The notes: generated from the sequence alone by a model not told the origin. A stretch of 64,000 nucleotides of DNA from Chitinophaga filiformis (GCF_023100805.1 NZ_CP095855.1:7915001-7979000), one strand, 5' to 3'; positions 52,457-61,578 are shown, numbered from the stretch's first letter. Numbers and translations: made by a program.

Positions 52457-54214
52457 ATGAAATTGTTTTTATATTATCTGAAAAGTTACAAATGGTTGAT
52501 AGGACTGGCCTTATTATTAGCTACCATTAACCAGGTATTCTCCCTGTTGGATCCCTATATATTCGGCAGGATCGTAGACCTTTTTGCGAATCATCCGCAC
52601 ACCACGGCCAATGGCCTTCCGCGTCCGCAATCTGAGTATGTAAAAGGCGTTATTCTCTGGCTGCTGGCATCTATAGGAGTTGCCATGGTGTCCCGTATCG
52701 CGAAAGCATTCCAGGATTATTTCGTGAATGTGATCATCCAGAAGTTCGGGGCCAGGATCTACACCGATGGTCTCCGCCATTCGTTAAGGCTTCCTTACCA
52801 GCAGTTTGAGGATCAGCGAAGCGGCGAAACGCTGGCCGTGCTCCAGAAAGTGAGGACCGACAGCGAGAAATTCATCACGTCCTTTGTGAACGTACTCTTC
52901 GTAGCCTTCATCGGGGTCATATTTGTAATGATCTATGCCTTTAGCGTCCACTGGAGCCTGGTATTCGTATATTTTGGTGGCAGCCTGATCCTCGGCTGGC
53001 TGATCAATGTACTGAGCAGGAAGATTAAGACCATACAGAAGACCATCGTCAAGGAAACAACCATGCTGGCGGGCGCTACTACAGAATCCCTGCGCAACAT
53101 CGAGCTGGTAAAAAGCCTTGGGCTGACGCACCAGGAGATCGGCAGGTTAAACTCGACCACCATCCGCATCCTGATGCTGGAACTGAAGAAAGTGCGCAGC
53201 GTACGCAGTATCAGCTTTATACAGGGTACTTTCGTGAATTTCCTGCGCCAGACCATTCTGTTCCTGCTCCTTTTTATGATATACAAGGACACGGTGAGCG
53301 TAGGACAGATGTTTACGCTGCAGCTGTACTCCTTCTTCATTTTCGGCCCTTTGCAGGAGTTGGGAAACATCATCCTGGCTTACCGTGAAGCACAGGTATC
53401 GCTGCTGAACTTCGAGCGGATCATGAACACGCCGGTAGAACCAACCCCGGTAGACCCGGTTAAGATCAACCGCATTGACAAGCTGACCTTCAAAAATGTA
53501 GGCTTCAAACACCAGACCGCTACCTCTAAAGCATTGGATGGCATCAACTTCAATGTCAACGTGGGTGAAACCGTCGCTTTTGTAGGCCCCTCAGGTTCTG
53601 GTAAAACCACCCTGGTAAAACTGCTGGTAGGTCTTTATTCACCGCAGGAAGGCTCTATTGACTACAACGGGGTGGACAGCCGTAACATTGATATTGAGGA
53701 ACTGAGATACCAGATCGGTTTCGTAACACAGGATACCCAGCTGTTCTCCGGATCTATCAAGGAGAATCTGTTGTTCGTGAATCCGCAGGCTACAGATGAA
53801 GAGATCCTGCAGGTGATGAAGCAGGCCAGCTGTAATACCCTGCTGGAGCGGGCAGATAATGGCCTCAATTCAGTGATCGGGGAAGGCGGTATGAAGATAT
53901 CCGGTGGTGAAAAGCAGCGTTTATCTATTGCACGTGCCCTGTTGCGCCGTCCGCGCCTGCTGGTATTTGATGAAGCTACGTCAGCGCTGGACTCAATTAC
54001 AGAAGAATCTATTTCCAATACAGTACGTGACATTACCTCTACAAGGGAACATATCACCGTTATGATCGCACACCGCTTATCCACCATCATGCATGCCGAC
54101 AGGATCTATGTTCTGGAAAAAGGCCGCATTACGGAAACCGGTACGCACGATCAGTTGCTGTCAGAAAAAGGCCTTTATTATGCGATGTGGAGGCAACAGA
54201 TTGGGGAGCGATAA
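52457..54214 (+). CDS. ABC exporter, fused permease and ATPase (ABCB/MsbA type)
   Basis: 585 aa. The N-terminal six-helix ABC membrane domain (about 1-310) includes the coupling-helix region ATTESLRNIELVKSLGLTHQEI. The ATPase domain follows: Walker A GPSGSGKTTLVKL, Q-loop GFVTQDTQLFSG, signature ISGGEKQRL, Walker B LLVFDEATSALD, and switch His in IAHRLSTI. It forms a homodimeric (or heterodimeric) exporter for lipids, drugs or peptides. A lipid-A flippase role is possible but not shown. Confidence 0.93.
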   Translation: MKLFLYYLKSYKWLIGLALLLATINQVFSLLDPYIFGRIVDLFANHPHTTANGLPRPQSEYVKGVILWLLASIGVAMVSRIAKAFQDYFVNVIIQKFGARIYTDGLRHSLRLPYQQFEDQRSGETLAVLQKVRTDSEKFITSFVNVLFVAFIGVIFVMIYAFSVHWSLVFVYFGGSLILGWLINVLSRKIKTIQKTIVKETTMLAGATTESLRNIELVKSLGLTHQEIGRLNSTTIRILMLELKKVRSVRSISFIQGTFVNFLRQTILFLLLFMIYKDTVSVGQMFTLQLYSFFIFGPLQELGNIILAYREAQVSLLNFERIMNTPVEPTPVDPVKINRIDKLTFKNVGFKHQTATSKALDGINFNVNVGETVAFVGPSGSGKTTLVKLLVGLYSPQEGSIDYNGVDSRNIDIEELRYQIGFVTQDTQLFSGSIKENLLFVNPQATDEEILQVMKQASCNTLLERADNGLNSVIGEGGMKISGGEKQRLSIARALLRRPRLLVFDEATSALDSITEESISNTVRDITSTREHITVMIAHRLSTIMHADRIYVLEKGRITETGTHDQLLSEKGLYYAMWRQQIGER

Positions 54215-54221
54215 TTATAAT

Positions 54222-54229
54222 TATCTTTG
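54222..54229 (+). promoter_or_regulatory. Promoter TTG-18-TATCTTTG for the DUF983 gene
   Basis: -7 TATCTTTG, 5 nt before the ATG at 54235, with TTG at 54201-54203 as a -33 candidate. Near-leaderless. Confidence 0.6.
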
Positions 54230-54234
54230 CGCCC

Positions 54235-54648
54235 ATGAGCAAAAAGCGACCAAACTACTTCCTGAGCATGCTTACTATGAAATGCCCGCATTGCCGCAGA
54301 GGAGATATGTTTAAGACCAAAAATGCCTATACGAACCTGAAAAGGACCTTCGATATGCATGAACGCTGTCCCGTTTGCGGGCAGAAATACGAACTGGAAA
54401 CAGGTTTCTGGTTTGGCACCGGGTATGTCAGTTATGCTTTAGGTGTAGCCTTTTCGGTAGCAACGTTGATCGCCTACTGGGTATTCTTCGGCTTATCGTG
54501 GGCAGACAACAGCATCTTTATCTGGCTGGGCGTAAACGGCGTTTTGCTGATATTACTGCAGCCCTGGCTGATGCGCATCAGCAGGGTCATATATCTGTAC
54601 TTTTTTGTGTATTATGATGAAAGCACGGCAGAATTGCCGGAAAAATAA
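54235..54648 (+). CDS. DUF983 zinc-ribbon membrane protein
   Basis: 137 aa from the ATG at 54235 (MSKKRPNYFLSMLTMKCP). An N-terminal zinc ribbon with CPHCRRG and CPVCGQKYELETGFWFG is followed by two TM helices (YVSYALGVAFSVATLIAYWVFFGL; FIWLGVNGVLLILLQPWLMRI). The layout matches DUF983. Function unknown; in other bacteria members lie near cytochrome oxidase or envelope genes. It starts 20 bp after the ABC exporter gene but has its own promoter. Confidence 0.88.
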   Translation: MSKKRPNYFLSMLTMKCPHCRRGDMFKTKNAYTNLKRTFDMHERCPVCGQKYELETGFWFGTGYVSYALGVAFSVATLIAYWVFFGLSWADNSIFIWLGVNGVLLILLQPWLMRISRVIYLYFFVYYDESTAELPEK

Positions 54649-54655
54649 ACAAAAG

Positions 54656-54686
54656 GAAGGCTGGCTACAAAGTCAGCCTTCTTCAT
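54656..54686 (+). terminator. Intrinsic terminator of the DUF983 gene
   Basis: Stem GAAGGCTG (54656-54663) / CAGCCTTC (54674-54681), extended by GCT/AGT, followed by TTCATTT. Confidence 0.75.
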
Positions 54687-54740
54687 TTACACCCCGATTC
54701 ATTGCATGACTTTTGTTATACCTCTGCAAAAGATCAACTC

Positions 54741-55226
54741 ATGCAAGTCAATCACCTACTGTACATCTTCGCCATTTCCCTGCTGAGCAGCTGCGTGGCC
54801 GCCTCACAGGAAACAGAAACAAAGGCAGACAGCAACAGCGTAACAGCCGTCACAGATGAGGCGCCTGCAAAGCAACAAACTGTGGATACGGCCCGCAATA
54901 CCCCGGAGGGGGAAGTACTGAAGCCACAGGCTGGCCCCTACCCTCCCGAATGTTATAAAACAATTACAGACATCATACAGAGCTCTGACTTCAAATCAGA
55001 TCTTGCCGAGAAAGCGAACATCAAGGTAAGGATAGACCGGCAGGATAACAGTAAGCTATTCCTGCAACTGTTTGCCAGTGAGAAAGACCACGAATCTACC
55101 ATTGCATGGTTGCGGCTGGATAAAGCAAATGAAAAACTGGAAGATATTACCGTCGATCCCGACAAACCAGTACAACTGAACTATGACAGATCGCTGATCA
55201 GTGCATTGAGACAAAGCTGCCCATAA
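54741..55226 (+). CDS. Lipoprotein of unknown function
   Basis: 161 aa from the ATG at 54741, which puts the lipobox SLLSSC about 18 residues from the start; an upstream in-frame ATG at 54702 would give a poorer signal. After a disordered Glu/Thr/Ser/Ala-rich linker (about 20-60), the domain PPECYKTITDIIQSSDFKSDL...IRQSCP has a few conserved-looking Cys and charged residues. No family recognised. Confidence 0.7.
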   Translation: MQVNHLLYIFAISLLSSCVAASQETETKADSNSVTAVTDEAPAKQQTVDTARNTPEGEVLKPQAGPYPPECYKTITDIIQSSDFKSDLAEKANIKVRIDRQDNSKLFLQLFASEKDHESTIAWLRLDKANEKLEDITVDPDKPVQLNYDRSLISALRQSCP

Positions 55227-55231
55227 ACAGC

Positions 55232-55269
55232 AACAGGAAATAATGTACTTTTCCACATTATTTCCTGTT
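55232..55269. terminator. Bidirectional terminator between convergent genes
   Basis: Perfect 15-bp stem (55232-55246 with 55255-55269), loop ACTTTTCC, between the lipoprotein gene (+) and the TonB receptor gene (-). Arms read AACAGGAAATAATGT and its complement. No long T-run, so strength is uncertain. Confidence 0.65.
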
Positions 55270-55290
55270 ACCTGATCAATCAGTCAGTGA

Positions 55291-57723
55291 TCACTTAAAA
55301 TCAATCGGGATGGACACTTTCATGCTGAAAGTCCTGCCCATATTAAATACGCCCATCCTGCCCGTTACCTCGTTCTCAGGAGCATATTTCAAGCGGCTGA
55401 GGTGATTCTGATAAGCAACGTCTGTCAGGTTATTAGCTGCCAGATGCAGGGAGAACAATACTTTACTATTTTTCTTATTCACGAAATCAGTACCGATACC
55501 TGCGTTCAGCAAAGTGTATCCGGAGGTAGCTGTTTCTGTCTGGTAGGCGTAGAAGACATCATTCTGTGCAAATGTCTTATCCAGCTGCACGCCGATGTAT
55601 GCATTCTGCATGACGCCTCCTACCTTTTTGAACTTCCCTTTCAGCTCAGAAAGCCAGCGGGCTGCGGGGATATTGGGTAGATATTTTGTTGAATCGGTGC
55701 TATTGGCAACAGATGAGCGTACATAAGAAAAGGTATTCTCAAAATGCAGCCAGTCGATCGGATGCGGATGTATATCGAGCATTAATTCTCCTCCATAAAG
55801 ATTGGCAGTGTTCTGCTGATATTTAAAAGCGGAATATCCTTCATCATTATCAGTAGCCGGGATAGAATCTGTACCAGCTGCATTTACCAGTTTACGGGCA
55901 AAGATGAAATTGCTGATATGATTGTAGAACACACCGGCGGTTAGGGAAATATGCTGTGAGTTGAACTCCAGTCCCAGATCTCCCTGGGTGCTCACTTCCG
56001 GCTTTAAATCCTGGTTGCCGTATTCATATTTAATAGTTCCTTCATGCACACCGTTCGCTGCCAGTTCTGAAATATTCGGCGCACGGAAACCGCGGGCCAC
56101 ATTCAGCTTCAGGGTTACCTGCTGGCTGGCGGCATAGCTTAGTCCCGCACTACCCGATACGTTGGAAAAGTCACGATCAAAGCTGGCAAATTTCGTTTCA
56201 CCACCATCCAGTTGCAGCCCCTTAATATTCATATGGCGGTTATCGAAACGCAAGCCGCCGCTTACCGTCAGTTTATCAAATGTTTTGCTGGTTACTGCAA
56301 ATACCCCCGCATCGAAGAGGTCGTAAGCGGGTATCAGGTATTCTTCTCCGCCGATGTTATTCTGCTGCTGCATACCATTTACCCCGATGGTAGTCTGCCA
56401 GCCATTCATTTCCGGCAGATAGTATTTCAGTCCATAATTGAAAGTATTCAATTTCAGGAACAGATCAGGTTCATCCGGCGCCAGTACATTCCCCAGCTCC
56501 TTGCGGCGGTTCCACTGGTAACCCAGGGTCAGCGCCAGGCGACCGCCATTCTGCAGATAAACATTGTTATCCCATACCAGTTTATTATGTGTGATCTTCT
56601 GGCGTGGTGCACCGATGCTATAGGATTTAAAATCGTCGTTTGTAGCTACTGCCTCATCGGCCACGCCATTATTGTTGATCGGTTTGATGAATTGTCCGTT
56701 CTCATTACGGTCGCCCTCAACCAATCCCAGCTCCTGGTTGAAGGAAGTAAAGCGGAGAATGGAGGAGCCCCATTGTTTGTTCAGTCCCAGGCTACCACCG
56801 TAGTTGGTATTTTTGAATTTGGAATTGAATACATAACCATCGTATTTATTCTTATAATCATGGGCAAATTTCTGTGTACCAAAAGCGCTCCAGCTCAGTC
56901 CTCCTTTTGTGGTACCTGCAATATCCGCATGATAGGAGATCTGTCCGTTGTTAGTGAGGTAATTTGCTGCTACATTCCCTTTTATCTGGCCGGCAGCAAC
57001 ACTACCGGGAGGTACAATATTTACAACACCGGCAAGCGCATCGGAGCCATATACCAGGGAGGCTGGGCCTTTCAATACTTCCACTTTGCTTACATTATAA
57101 TCATCGATCTCAATACCATGTTCATCTCCCCATTGTTGTCCTTCCTGGCGTACACCATCGCCCACTACTACTACGCGGTTATATCCGAGACCACGTATAA
57201 AAGGTTTGGAGATGGCAGGTCCGGTAGTCAGCTGACTTACCCCAGGCAGCTTGGCAATCGCATCAATGATATTGGTAGAGATGTTGGCATCCAGGTAATC
57301 TTTTCTTACAATACTTACCGGCGTAGGCGTTTTCTTCAATGTAGTGGCCATGTTCACACCGGTGATCACCACTTCATTTTTCTCCAGCAGCGTCTCTGAC
57401 AGGGCAAAGTCCTGCTGTGTAACACCGTTGATCTGTACTGTTGTTGTAAATGCGGCATAGCCGATATAATGTACTTCCACCAGGAATTTTCCCTTAGGCA
57501 GGTTTTTGATTTCATATTCGCCCTGAGCGTTGGCGGAAGCGCCAACATGCAGGTCTGGCAAATAAACAGTAGCCCCGGGCAATGGGCTGTGAGAAGATTT
57601 ATCTGTTACTGTTCCTTTAAGCGAGCTGCCGGCATCATCGTCATTTAATATTGAGGCAAAACCGGGAATATATATAAGCAAGCTGGTAACTAAAGCTATA
57701 ATAAAGACACGTAAATAGTGCAT
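55291..57723 (-). CDS. TonB-dependent outer membrane receptor with carboxypeptidase-like N-terminal domain
   Basis: 810 aa. Signal peptide (about 1-23). Carboxypeptidase-regulatory-like domain at about 33-115 (LKGTVTDKSSHSPLPGATVYLPDLHVG), plug domain about 130-240 (IDAIAKLPGVSQLTTGPAISKPFIRGLGYNRVVVVGDGVRQEG; KVEVLKGPASLVYGSDALAGVVNIV), then a ~22-strand barrel to the C-terminal Phe/Lys. No SusD partner follows, so uptake of a small ligand (metal complex, haem or siderophore) is likelier than of glycans. The QQWGDEHGIEID stretch is shared with metal-type receptors, from memory. It follows a small His-rich protein gene by 102 bp, with two palindromes in that gap. Confidence 0.93.
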   Translation of the reverse strand: MHYLRVFIIALVTSLLIYIPGFASILNDDDAGSSLKGTVTDKSSHSPLPGATVYLPDLHVGASANAQGEYEIKNLPKGKFLVEVHYIGYAAFTTTVQINGVTQQDFALSETLLEKNEVVITGVNMATTLKKTPTPVSIVRKDYLDANISTNIIDAIAKLPGVSQLTTGPAISKPFIRGLGYNRVVVVGDGVRQEGQQWGDEHGIEIDDYNVSKVEVLKGPASLVYGSDALAGVVNIVPPGSVAAGQIKGNVAANYLTNNGQISYHADIAGTTKGGLSWSAFGTQKFAHDYKNKYDGYVFNSKFKNTNYGGSLGLNKQWGSSILRFTSFNQELGLVEGDRNENGQFIKPINNNGVADEAVATNDDFKSYSIGAPRQKITHNKLVWDNNVYLQNGGRLALTLGYQWNRRKELGNVLAPDEPDLFLKLNTFNYGLKYYLPEMNGWQTTIGVNGMQQQNNIGGEEYLIPAYDLFDAGVFAVTSKTFDKLTVSGGLRFDNRHMNIKGLQLDGGETKFASFDRDFSNVSGSAGLSYAASQQVTLKLNVARGFRAPNISELAANGVHEGTIKYEYGNQDLKPEVSTQGDLGLEFNSQHISLTAGVFYNHISNFIFARKLVNAAGTDSIPATDNDEGYSAFKYQQNTANLYGGELMLDIHPHPIDWLHFENTFSYVRSSVANSTDSTKYLPNIPAARWLSELKGKFKKVGGVMQNAYIGVQLDKTFAQNDVFYAYQTETATSGYTLLNAGIGTDFVNKKNSKVLFSLHLAANNLTDVAYQNHLSRLKYAPENEVTGRMGVFNMGRTFSMKVSIPIDFK

Positions 57724-57736
57724 AGAAAGATTTGTT

Positions 57737-57754
57737 TATAGACAATTATCTATA
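57737..57754 (-). promoter_or_regulatory. Candidate operator 1 upstream of the TonB receptor
   Basis: 18-bp near-perfect palindrome TATAGAcAATTaTCTATA, with one mismatched pair, 13 bp before the receptor ATG. Confidence 0.5.
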
Positions 57755-57766
57755 CAGCAACACAGC

Positions 57767-57783
57767 GTTGCTATAATAGTAAC
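57767..57783 (-). promoter_or_regulatory. Candidate operator 2 upstream of the TonB receptor
   Basis: 17-bp imperfect palindrome GTTgCTA-TAA-TAGtAAC, 6 of 7 pairs matching, 44 bp before the receptor ATG. Its size is like that of metalloregulator (Fur/Zur-type) sites, but no consensus is confirmed. Confidence 0.4.
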
Positions 57784-57825
57784 AATACGGGCAGGATGCC
57801 CTTTCATAAGAGTGCATGTAAAAAA

Positions 57826-58152
57826 CTAAACGAGCGCTGTTACCGGGGGCGCACGGGGAGGAAGTGTTCTGTGGGGTAGGTATTCAATAACCGGGATAAC
57901 CGGGATGGCGTAATGCCAGGATATCTCCTTCACCAGTACATGATAAAATGTAGTGGTGTGTTCATAAGGTTCCGGTTCTATTTGCAGGAAACCGCAGTGT
58001 ACGTGTTTAACGGAAAAAGCGGGGCCATGCTTTGCTACCGGAGCTTCATCTTCAGTATCATGGTGCGGGAAGAACTGGTGTATAAATGCCCGGGGGGTAG
58101 TATTAAATACAAATACCCCCAACAGCATGATAGCCAATATCCTATATAACAC
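57826..58152 (-). CDS. Small exported/membrane protein with acidic His-rich patch, upstream of TonB receptor
   Basis: About 108 aa from a GTG at 58152. Longer readings (to 58209) begin at TTG codons upstream of the promoter element at 58185-58192 and are not favoured; an ATG at 58128 is the other option. One hydrophobic segment lies near the N-terminus (RILAIMLLGVFVFN), then FFPHHDTEDEAPVAKHG, VKHVHCGFLQIEPEPYEH and a Pro-rich end LPPRAPPV. The His/Asp/Glu patch suggests metal binding. The C-terminal R-x-PP ending recalls small DUF2946-like proteins near metal receptors (weak memory-based inference). Probably co-regulated with the receptor. Confidence 0.6.
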   Translation of the reverse strand: MLYRILAIMLLGVFVFNTTPRAFIHQFFPHHDTEDEAPVAKHGPAFSVKHVHCGFLQIEPEPYEHTTTFYHVLVKEISWHYAIPVIPVIEYLPHRTLPPRAPPVTALV

Positions 58153-58184
58153 CTTATGCTTCAGATCATGAGTTTGAACGGTAA

Positions 58185-58192
58185 CAAAGGTA
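58185..58192 (-). promoter_or_regulatory. TAnnTTTG -7 element (TACCTTTG)
   Basis: Minus-strand match about 33 nt upstream of the chosen GTG at 58152. It would drive the small gene and probably the TonB receptor. Confidence 0.5.
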
Positions 58193-58279
58193 GGGAATAA
58201 ATGCAACAATGTTGCTCATACATAGTATTAGTCCATAAATGAGCAATAGGGCTGATGGCTGGCGGATGGTCTTAGCATG

Positions 58280-58310
58280 AAAAAAGTCCATAGCATAGCT
58301 GCTATGGACT
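58280..58310 (-). terminator. Intrinsic terminator of the DUF1800/DUF1501 operon
   Basis: Perfect stem AGTCCATAGC (58285-58294) / GCTATGGACT (58301-58310), loop ATAGCT, with A5-6 on the left giving a U-tract on the minus strand. Confidence 0.85.
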
Positions 58311-58335
58311 CCCGGAATATTTTCCGTGCTGATTA

Positions 58336-59910
58336 TTAATACTTTACTTTCAGCATCGATCTTACATGCTGATACACACCATTCTGCAGGCGTGCGTAAA
58401 AGATACCGCTGGCGAGATTACCGCTATCGAAGGTGATGCTGTATTCTCCGGCAGGCTGGATCTTATTGACAGGCGTTGCCACCAGGCGGCCCATAGTATC
58501 GAAGACCTGGACCATGGTGTGGCCACCCCTTGTCTTATATTTCAGTGTCGTGGTAGACACGAATGGATTCGGATAATTGGTGATCAGGTTATTGCTGCCA
58601 TTATTCACATCGTCGATGTTAGTCAGGGTGCCACAGGCAATACCGCTCACGATAGGCAGACGCTGATAATCCTTGAAGAGAATGGTCTGGAGTGTTGCAT
58701 TGTCCACGCAGAACCACTGTTCCAGCAATGAGGCGTATACAGAACGGAAGTCGTACTGCATCGGCATATTGTCGGCCACATTGGTTTCTGTAGGAATGTC
58801 GGGAGAAGATCCAAGCACACCCTGCAGTACATAATCGCCAAATACGATCATCGGGGCAGCAGCACCGTGGTCGGTACCCATACTACCATTGGATTTGATA
58901 CGACGGCCGAACTCAGAGAAGGTCATGCCTACTACACGGCGCGATGCCTTGAGCTTGGTGAGGTCGTCCATAAACGCCTTGATAGAATCCGACAGCTGGC
59001 CCAGGAGGTTTGCGTGATCACCTTTGGTGGTATCGCCTGACTGCGTCTGGTTAGCATGTGTATCGAAGAAGGCATGCGTTACCATGTAGAGGCGGGTTTT
59101 CAACCCACCGGCTACCAGGCGCGCTACTATTTTCAGCTGCTCTGCCAGCCTGTTGTCAGGATAAGGGCTCTGTGAAGTAACATTCGCAGCAGCCTTTTTG
59201 ATGGCATCAGCAAATTTATTGGACTGTTTGGCGATCAGACGCACGTATTCCAGCTCAACACCCGCGTGGGTATTGGGAACAGGGTCGTTAATATCTTCGA
59301 TCAGGTTATAGAAGTCGGTAGAGCTGGAGATAGCCACAGCCATATTTGCATCATTACCCTGGAATACCGGAGAAGTGAGGGAACCGATCTGAATAGCCAG
59401 GGGCTCAGCACCTTCGTAAGCGTCAGGGAAGCCAGGGAACTGTGTTTCCAGGTAACGACCCGCCCAACCGGTTTCCAGGATCTGGTTCTGATCAGAACCG
59501 CTCATCCAGATATCCATTGCGCGGAAGTGGGAATAATCCGGAGAGGGATAACCTACGCTCTGGATCACACATACTTTACCATTATCGTACAGTTCCTGCA
59601 GCCCTGTCATAGCAGGGTGGAAACCTGTTTTAATATTGTTGGCCAGTGGCAATACCGATCCTTCCGGGATAGCGATATTTTTACGGGCATTCTGATAATC
59701 CGCGTACACATCCAGCGGAACGATCATATTAAGACCATCATTACCACCAATCATCTGGATCATCACCAACACGTGGTCATTATCTTCTGCAGATTTCTGC
59801 AACGCATTCAGCAGCGATGAAGCGCCGAAAGCCTTTACAGAAAATCCGTTTATAAAGGTAGGCAGAACCGTTGCCGGGGCGGAATATTTAAGGAAGTCTC
59901 TGCGTTTCAT
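58336..59910 (-). CDS. DUF1501 family secreted protein with T9SS sorting tail
   Basis: 524 aa. It starts MKRRDFLKYSAPATVLP, a Tat-like or twin-basic signal region. DUF1501 (sulfatase-like fold) body: HVLVMIQMIGGNDGLNMIVP, YPSPDYSHFRAMDIWMSG, MTFSEFGRRIKSNGSMGTDHGAAAPM. The last ~75 residues (NLITNYPNPFVSTTTLKY...VQVFDTMGRLV...SGIFYARLQNG...LKV) are a type A T9SS C-terminal sorting domain, so the protein should be sent to the surface by type IX secretion. It lies 21 bp downstream of its DUF1800 partner. Confidence 0.92.
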   Translation of the reverse strand: MKRRDFLKYSAPATVLPTFINGFSVKAFGASSLLNALQKSAEDNDHVLVMIQMIGGNDGLNMIVPLDVYADYQNARKNIAIPEGSVLPLANNIKTGFHPAMTGLQELYDNGKVCVIQSVGYPSPDYSHFRAMDIWMSGSDQNQILETGWAGRYLETQFPGFPDAYEGAEPLAIQIGSLTSPVFQGNDANMAVAISSSTDFYNLIEDINDPVPNTHAGVELEYVRLIAKQSNKFADAIKKAAANVTSQSPYPDNRLAEQLKIVARLVAGGLKTRLYMVTHAFFDTHANQTQSGDTTKGDHANLLGQLSDSIKAFMDDLTKLKASRRVVGMTFSEFGRRIKSNGSMGTDHGAAAPMIVFGDYVLQGVLGSSPDIPTETNVADNMPMQYDFRSVYASLLEQWFCVDNATLQTILFKDYQRLPIVSGIACGTLTNIDDVNNGSNNLITNYPNPFVSTTTLKYKTRGGHTMVQVFDTMGRLVATPVNKIQPAGEYSITFDSGNLASGIFYARLQNGVYQHVRSMLKVKY

Positions 59911-59931
59911 AGTTTATAGGTCTTTCTAAGA

Positions 59932-61578
59932 TCAGGCTAATTGATATTCAGATAAATTCATCAGGTACTTGTACAGTGTCTGGAGACGGCTTTCCACAAT
60001 GTTGCGGTTAGCGGATGTAGGATTGGATTTCCAGGTATTCCAGGCATCTGTCCAATAGTAATCGCTGTCAGGGTTCTGGCCACTGAGCAGGATGATGTTC
60101 TTTATTCTTGCCTTTGATGCGTCAGATAATTCGATACGGTATAAGAGGTCCAGTGCGTCCTGGATCAGCGCAACAGGATTGGAAGGGTCAGAGAATTTCT
60201 CGGTGAAAGCCAGTACATCGATCTTTACACCACCAAAGCCACCGCTGCTAATGATGGAATCAGTCATCATGTTACGTTTGGGCAGGGTGTCTGTATTGAT
60301 CCAGATCTCATGGTACTGCGGCGCCAGGTGATAGGCTTCCCAACCTGCTACCTGTGGAGGGTCTCCGATGTCCTGCAGCATGCTGGCGCAATGACGGCGG
60401 ATGGCATCCAGCGACTCATGAGCCGCCATATAGTCTGCCGGGAATTCTATACCAAATTCACGTACCAGACCTACGGCAAATTCCATCGGGCTCTTGATCA
60501 GTGCTGACATATTCAGCGGATCGAAGAAGTGCTCACTCTTGAACAGGGCCTTAAGTACTGGCTTCAGTTCAAATTTGTTTGTACGGAAGATCTCTGCCAG
60601 TGGTGCGATCACATTCTGTTCAACGGCATCGTCTATCAGGTAATACACGAAGAAACGGTACAGTTTACGGCAGATGAACTTTGATACTTCCTGCTGAGCA
60701 AAAATGATATTCAGCAGGTCATCCAGTTCACTGGCTCCTTCAGCGCCTGTTTTACCAGTGATCTTAGCGTTATTATAGAAACTTGAGAATTCCTTGTTGG
60801 TGATCACGTGCTGTGTAGAATCAAAGTAAGACTCTATCGTCACCGGGTTGATCCTGTAACCTGTCAGCACGGTAGCGGTTGTCCTTACATCTTCTTCCGT
60901 ATAAGCGGAATCAGGTCCTTTACCTACCGTGAAGAGTTCATGCAGCTCACGGCCATAGTTTTCATCCGGGCTTTCCTTTCCGTTCAGATAGCCGTTCAGG
61001 TATTTGAGCATCGCCGGATCGAGGGTCACAGCTTTGGTCAATGCCTTGAAATTGCCGGTAGCATTATTTCTCAGCATGACATTGTGCTTATATATGTAGC
61101 GGGCATCATTCACCATATCCATTTCTGTTGCGAAATGGTTATGCCAGAAGAGCACCATTTTTTCCTGGATACTGCGTGACTGGTCAATCATCACTTTCAG
61201 CCACCATGCTTTATAGGAAGACCATCTTTTCCGGTCAAGATCACCTTCTTCAGGAGGGGGAGCAGAATTCACCCAGGTAGCGCCGGGAGCGATACCAGTT
61301 TCGTCTTCTCCATATGTATTTACTGGTTGTGTGGTAACCGGGGTAATGGTATCAATCAATGCATCTACCGCTGCGTCCATACCCAGACCTTTCGCCCATG
61401 CTACATCTTCAATTGTAGAACCGAACATGGTGCGTTTCAGCAGGTGTACCGCCTGGGCAGTACCAAATTCTCCCGTATATGCTGTAATGCCAGAATCAGT
61501 ACGAAAGCCAGTAGTCTTCGCTTTGACTGCTGTTTGCTGGCGTTGGGCAGGAAGCGTAAGGAATTGTCTGCGATCCAT
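59932..61578 (-). CDS. DUF1800 family protein
   Basis: 548 aa. Marks of DUF1800: AVHLLKRTMFGSTIEDV, WLKVMIDQSRSIQEKMVLFWHNHFAT, NYGRELHELFTVGKG, YTEEDVRTTATVLTGYRI, and ICRKLYRFFVYYLIDD. It begins MDRRQFLTLPA, again like a twin-arginine start though short. DUF1800 and DUF1501 genes are paired in many bacteria; function is unknown, with proposals including exopolymer or surface-layer processing. It is first in the operon with the DUF1501 gene. Confidence 0.92.
   Translation of the reverse strand: MDRRQFLTLPAQRQQTAVKAKTTGFRTDSGITAYTGEFGTAQAVHLLKRTMFGSTIEDVAWAKGLGMDAAVDALIDTITPVTTQPVNTYGEDETGIAPGATWVNSAPPPEEGDLDRKRWSSYKAWWLKVMIDQSRSIQEKMVLFWHNHFATEMDMVNDARYIYKHNVMLRNNATGNFKALTKAVTLDPAMLKYLNGYLNGKESPDENYGRELHELFTVGKGPDSAYTEEDVRTTATVLTGYRINPVTIESYFDSTQHVITNKEFSSFYNNAKITGKTGAEGASELDDLLNIIFAQQEVSKFICRKLYRFFVYYLIDDAVEQNVIAPLAEIFRTNKFELKPVLKALFKSEHFFDPLNMSALIKSPMEFAVGLVREFGIEFPADYMAAHESLDAIRRHCASMLQDIGDPPQVAGWEAYHLAPQYHEIWINTDTLPKRNMMTDSIISSGGFGGVKIDVLAFTEKFSDPSNPVALIQDALDLLYRIELSDASKARIKNIILLSGQNPDSDYYWTDAWNTWKSNPTSANRNIVESRLQTLYKYLMNLSEYQLA

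Noticed and set aside
56212..57399. 395-residue plus-strand open frame
   Set aside because: Antisense shadow of the TonB receptor gene; no family marks of its own.
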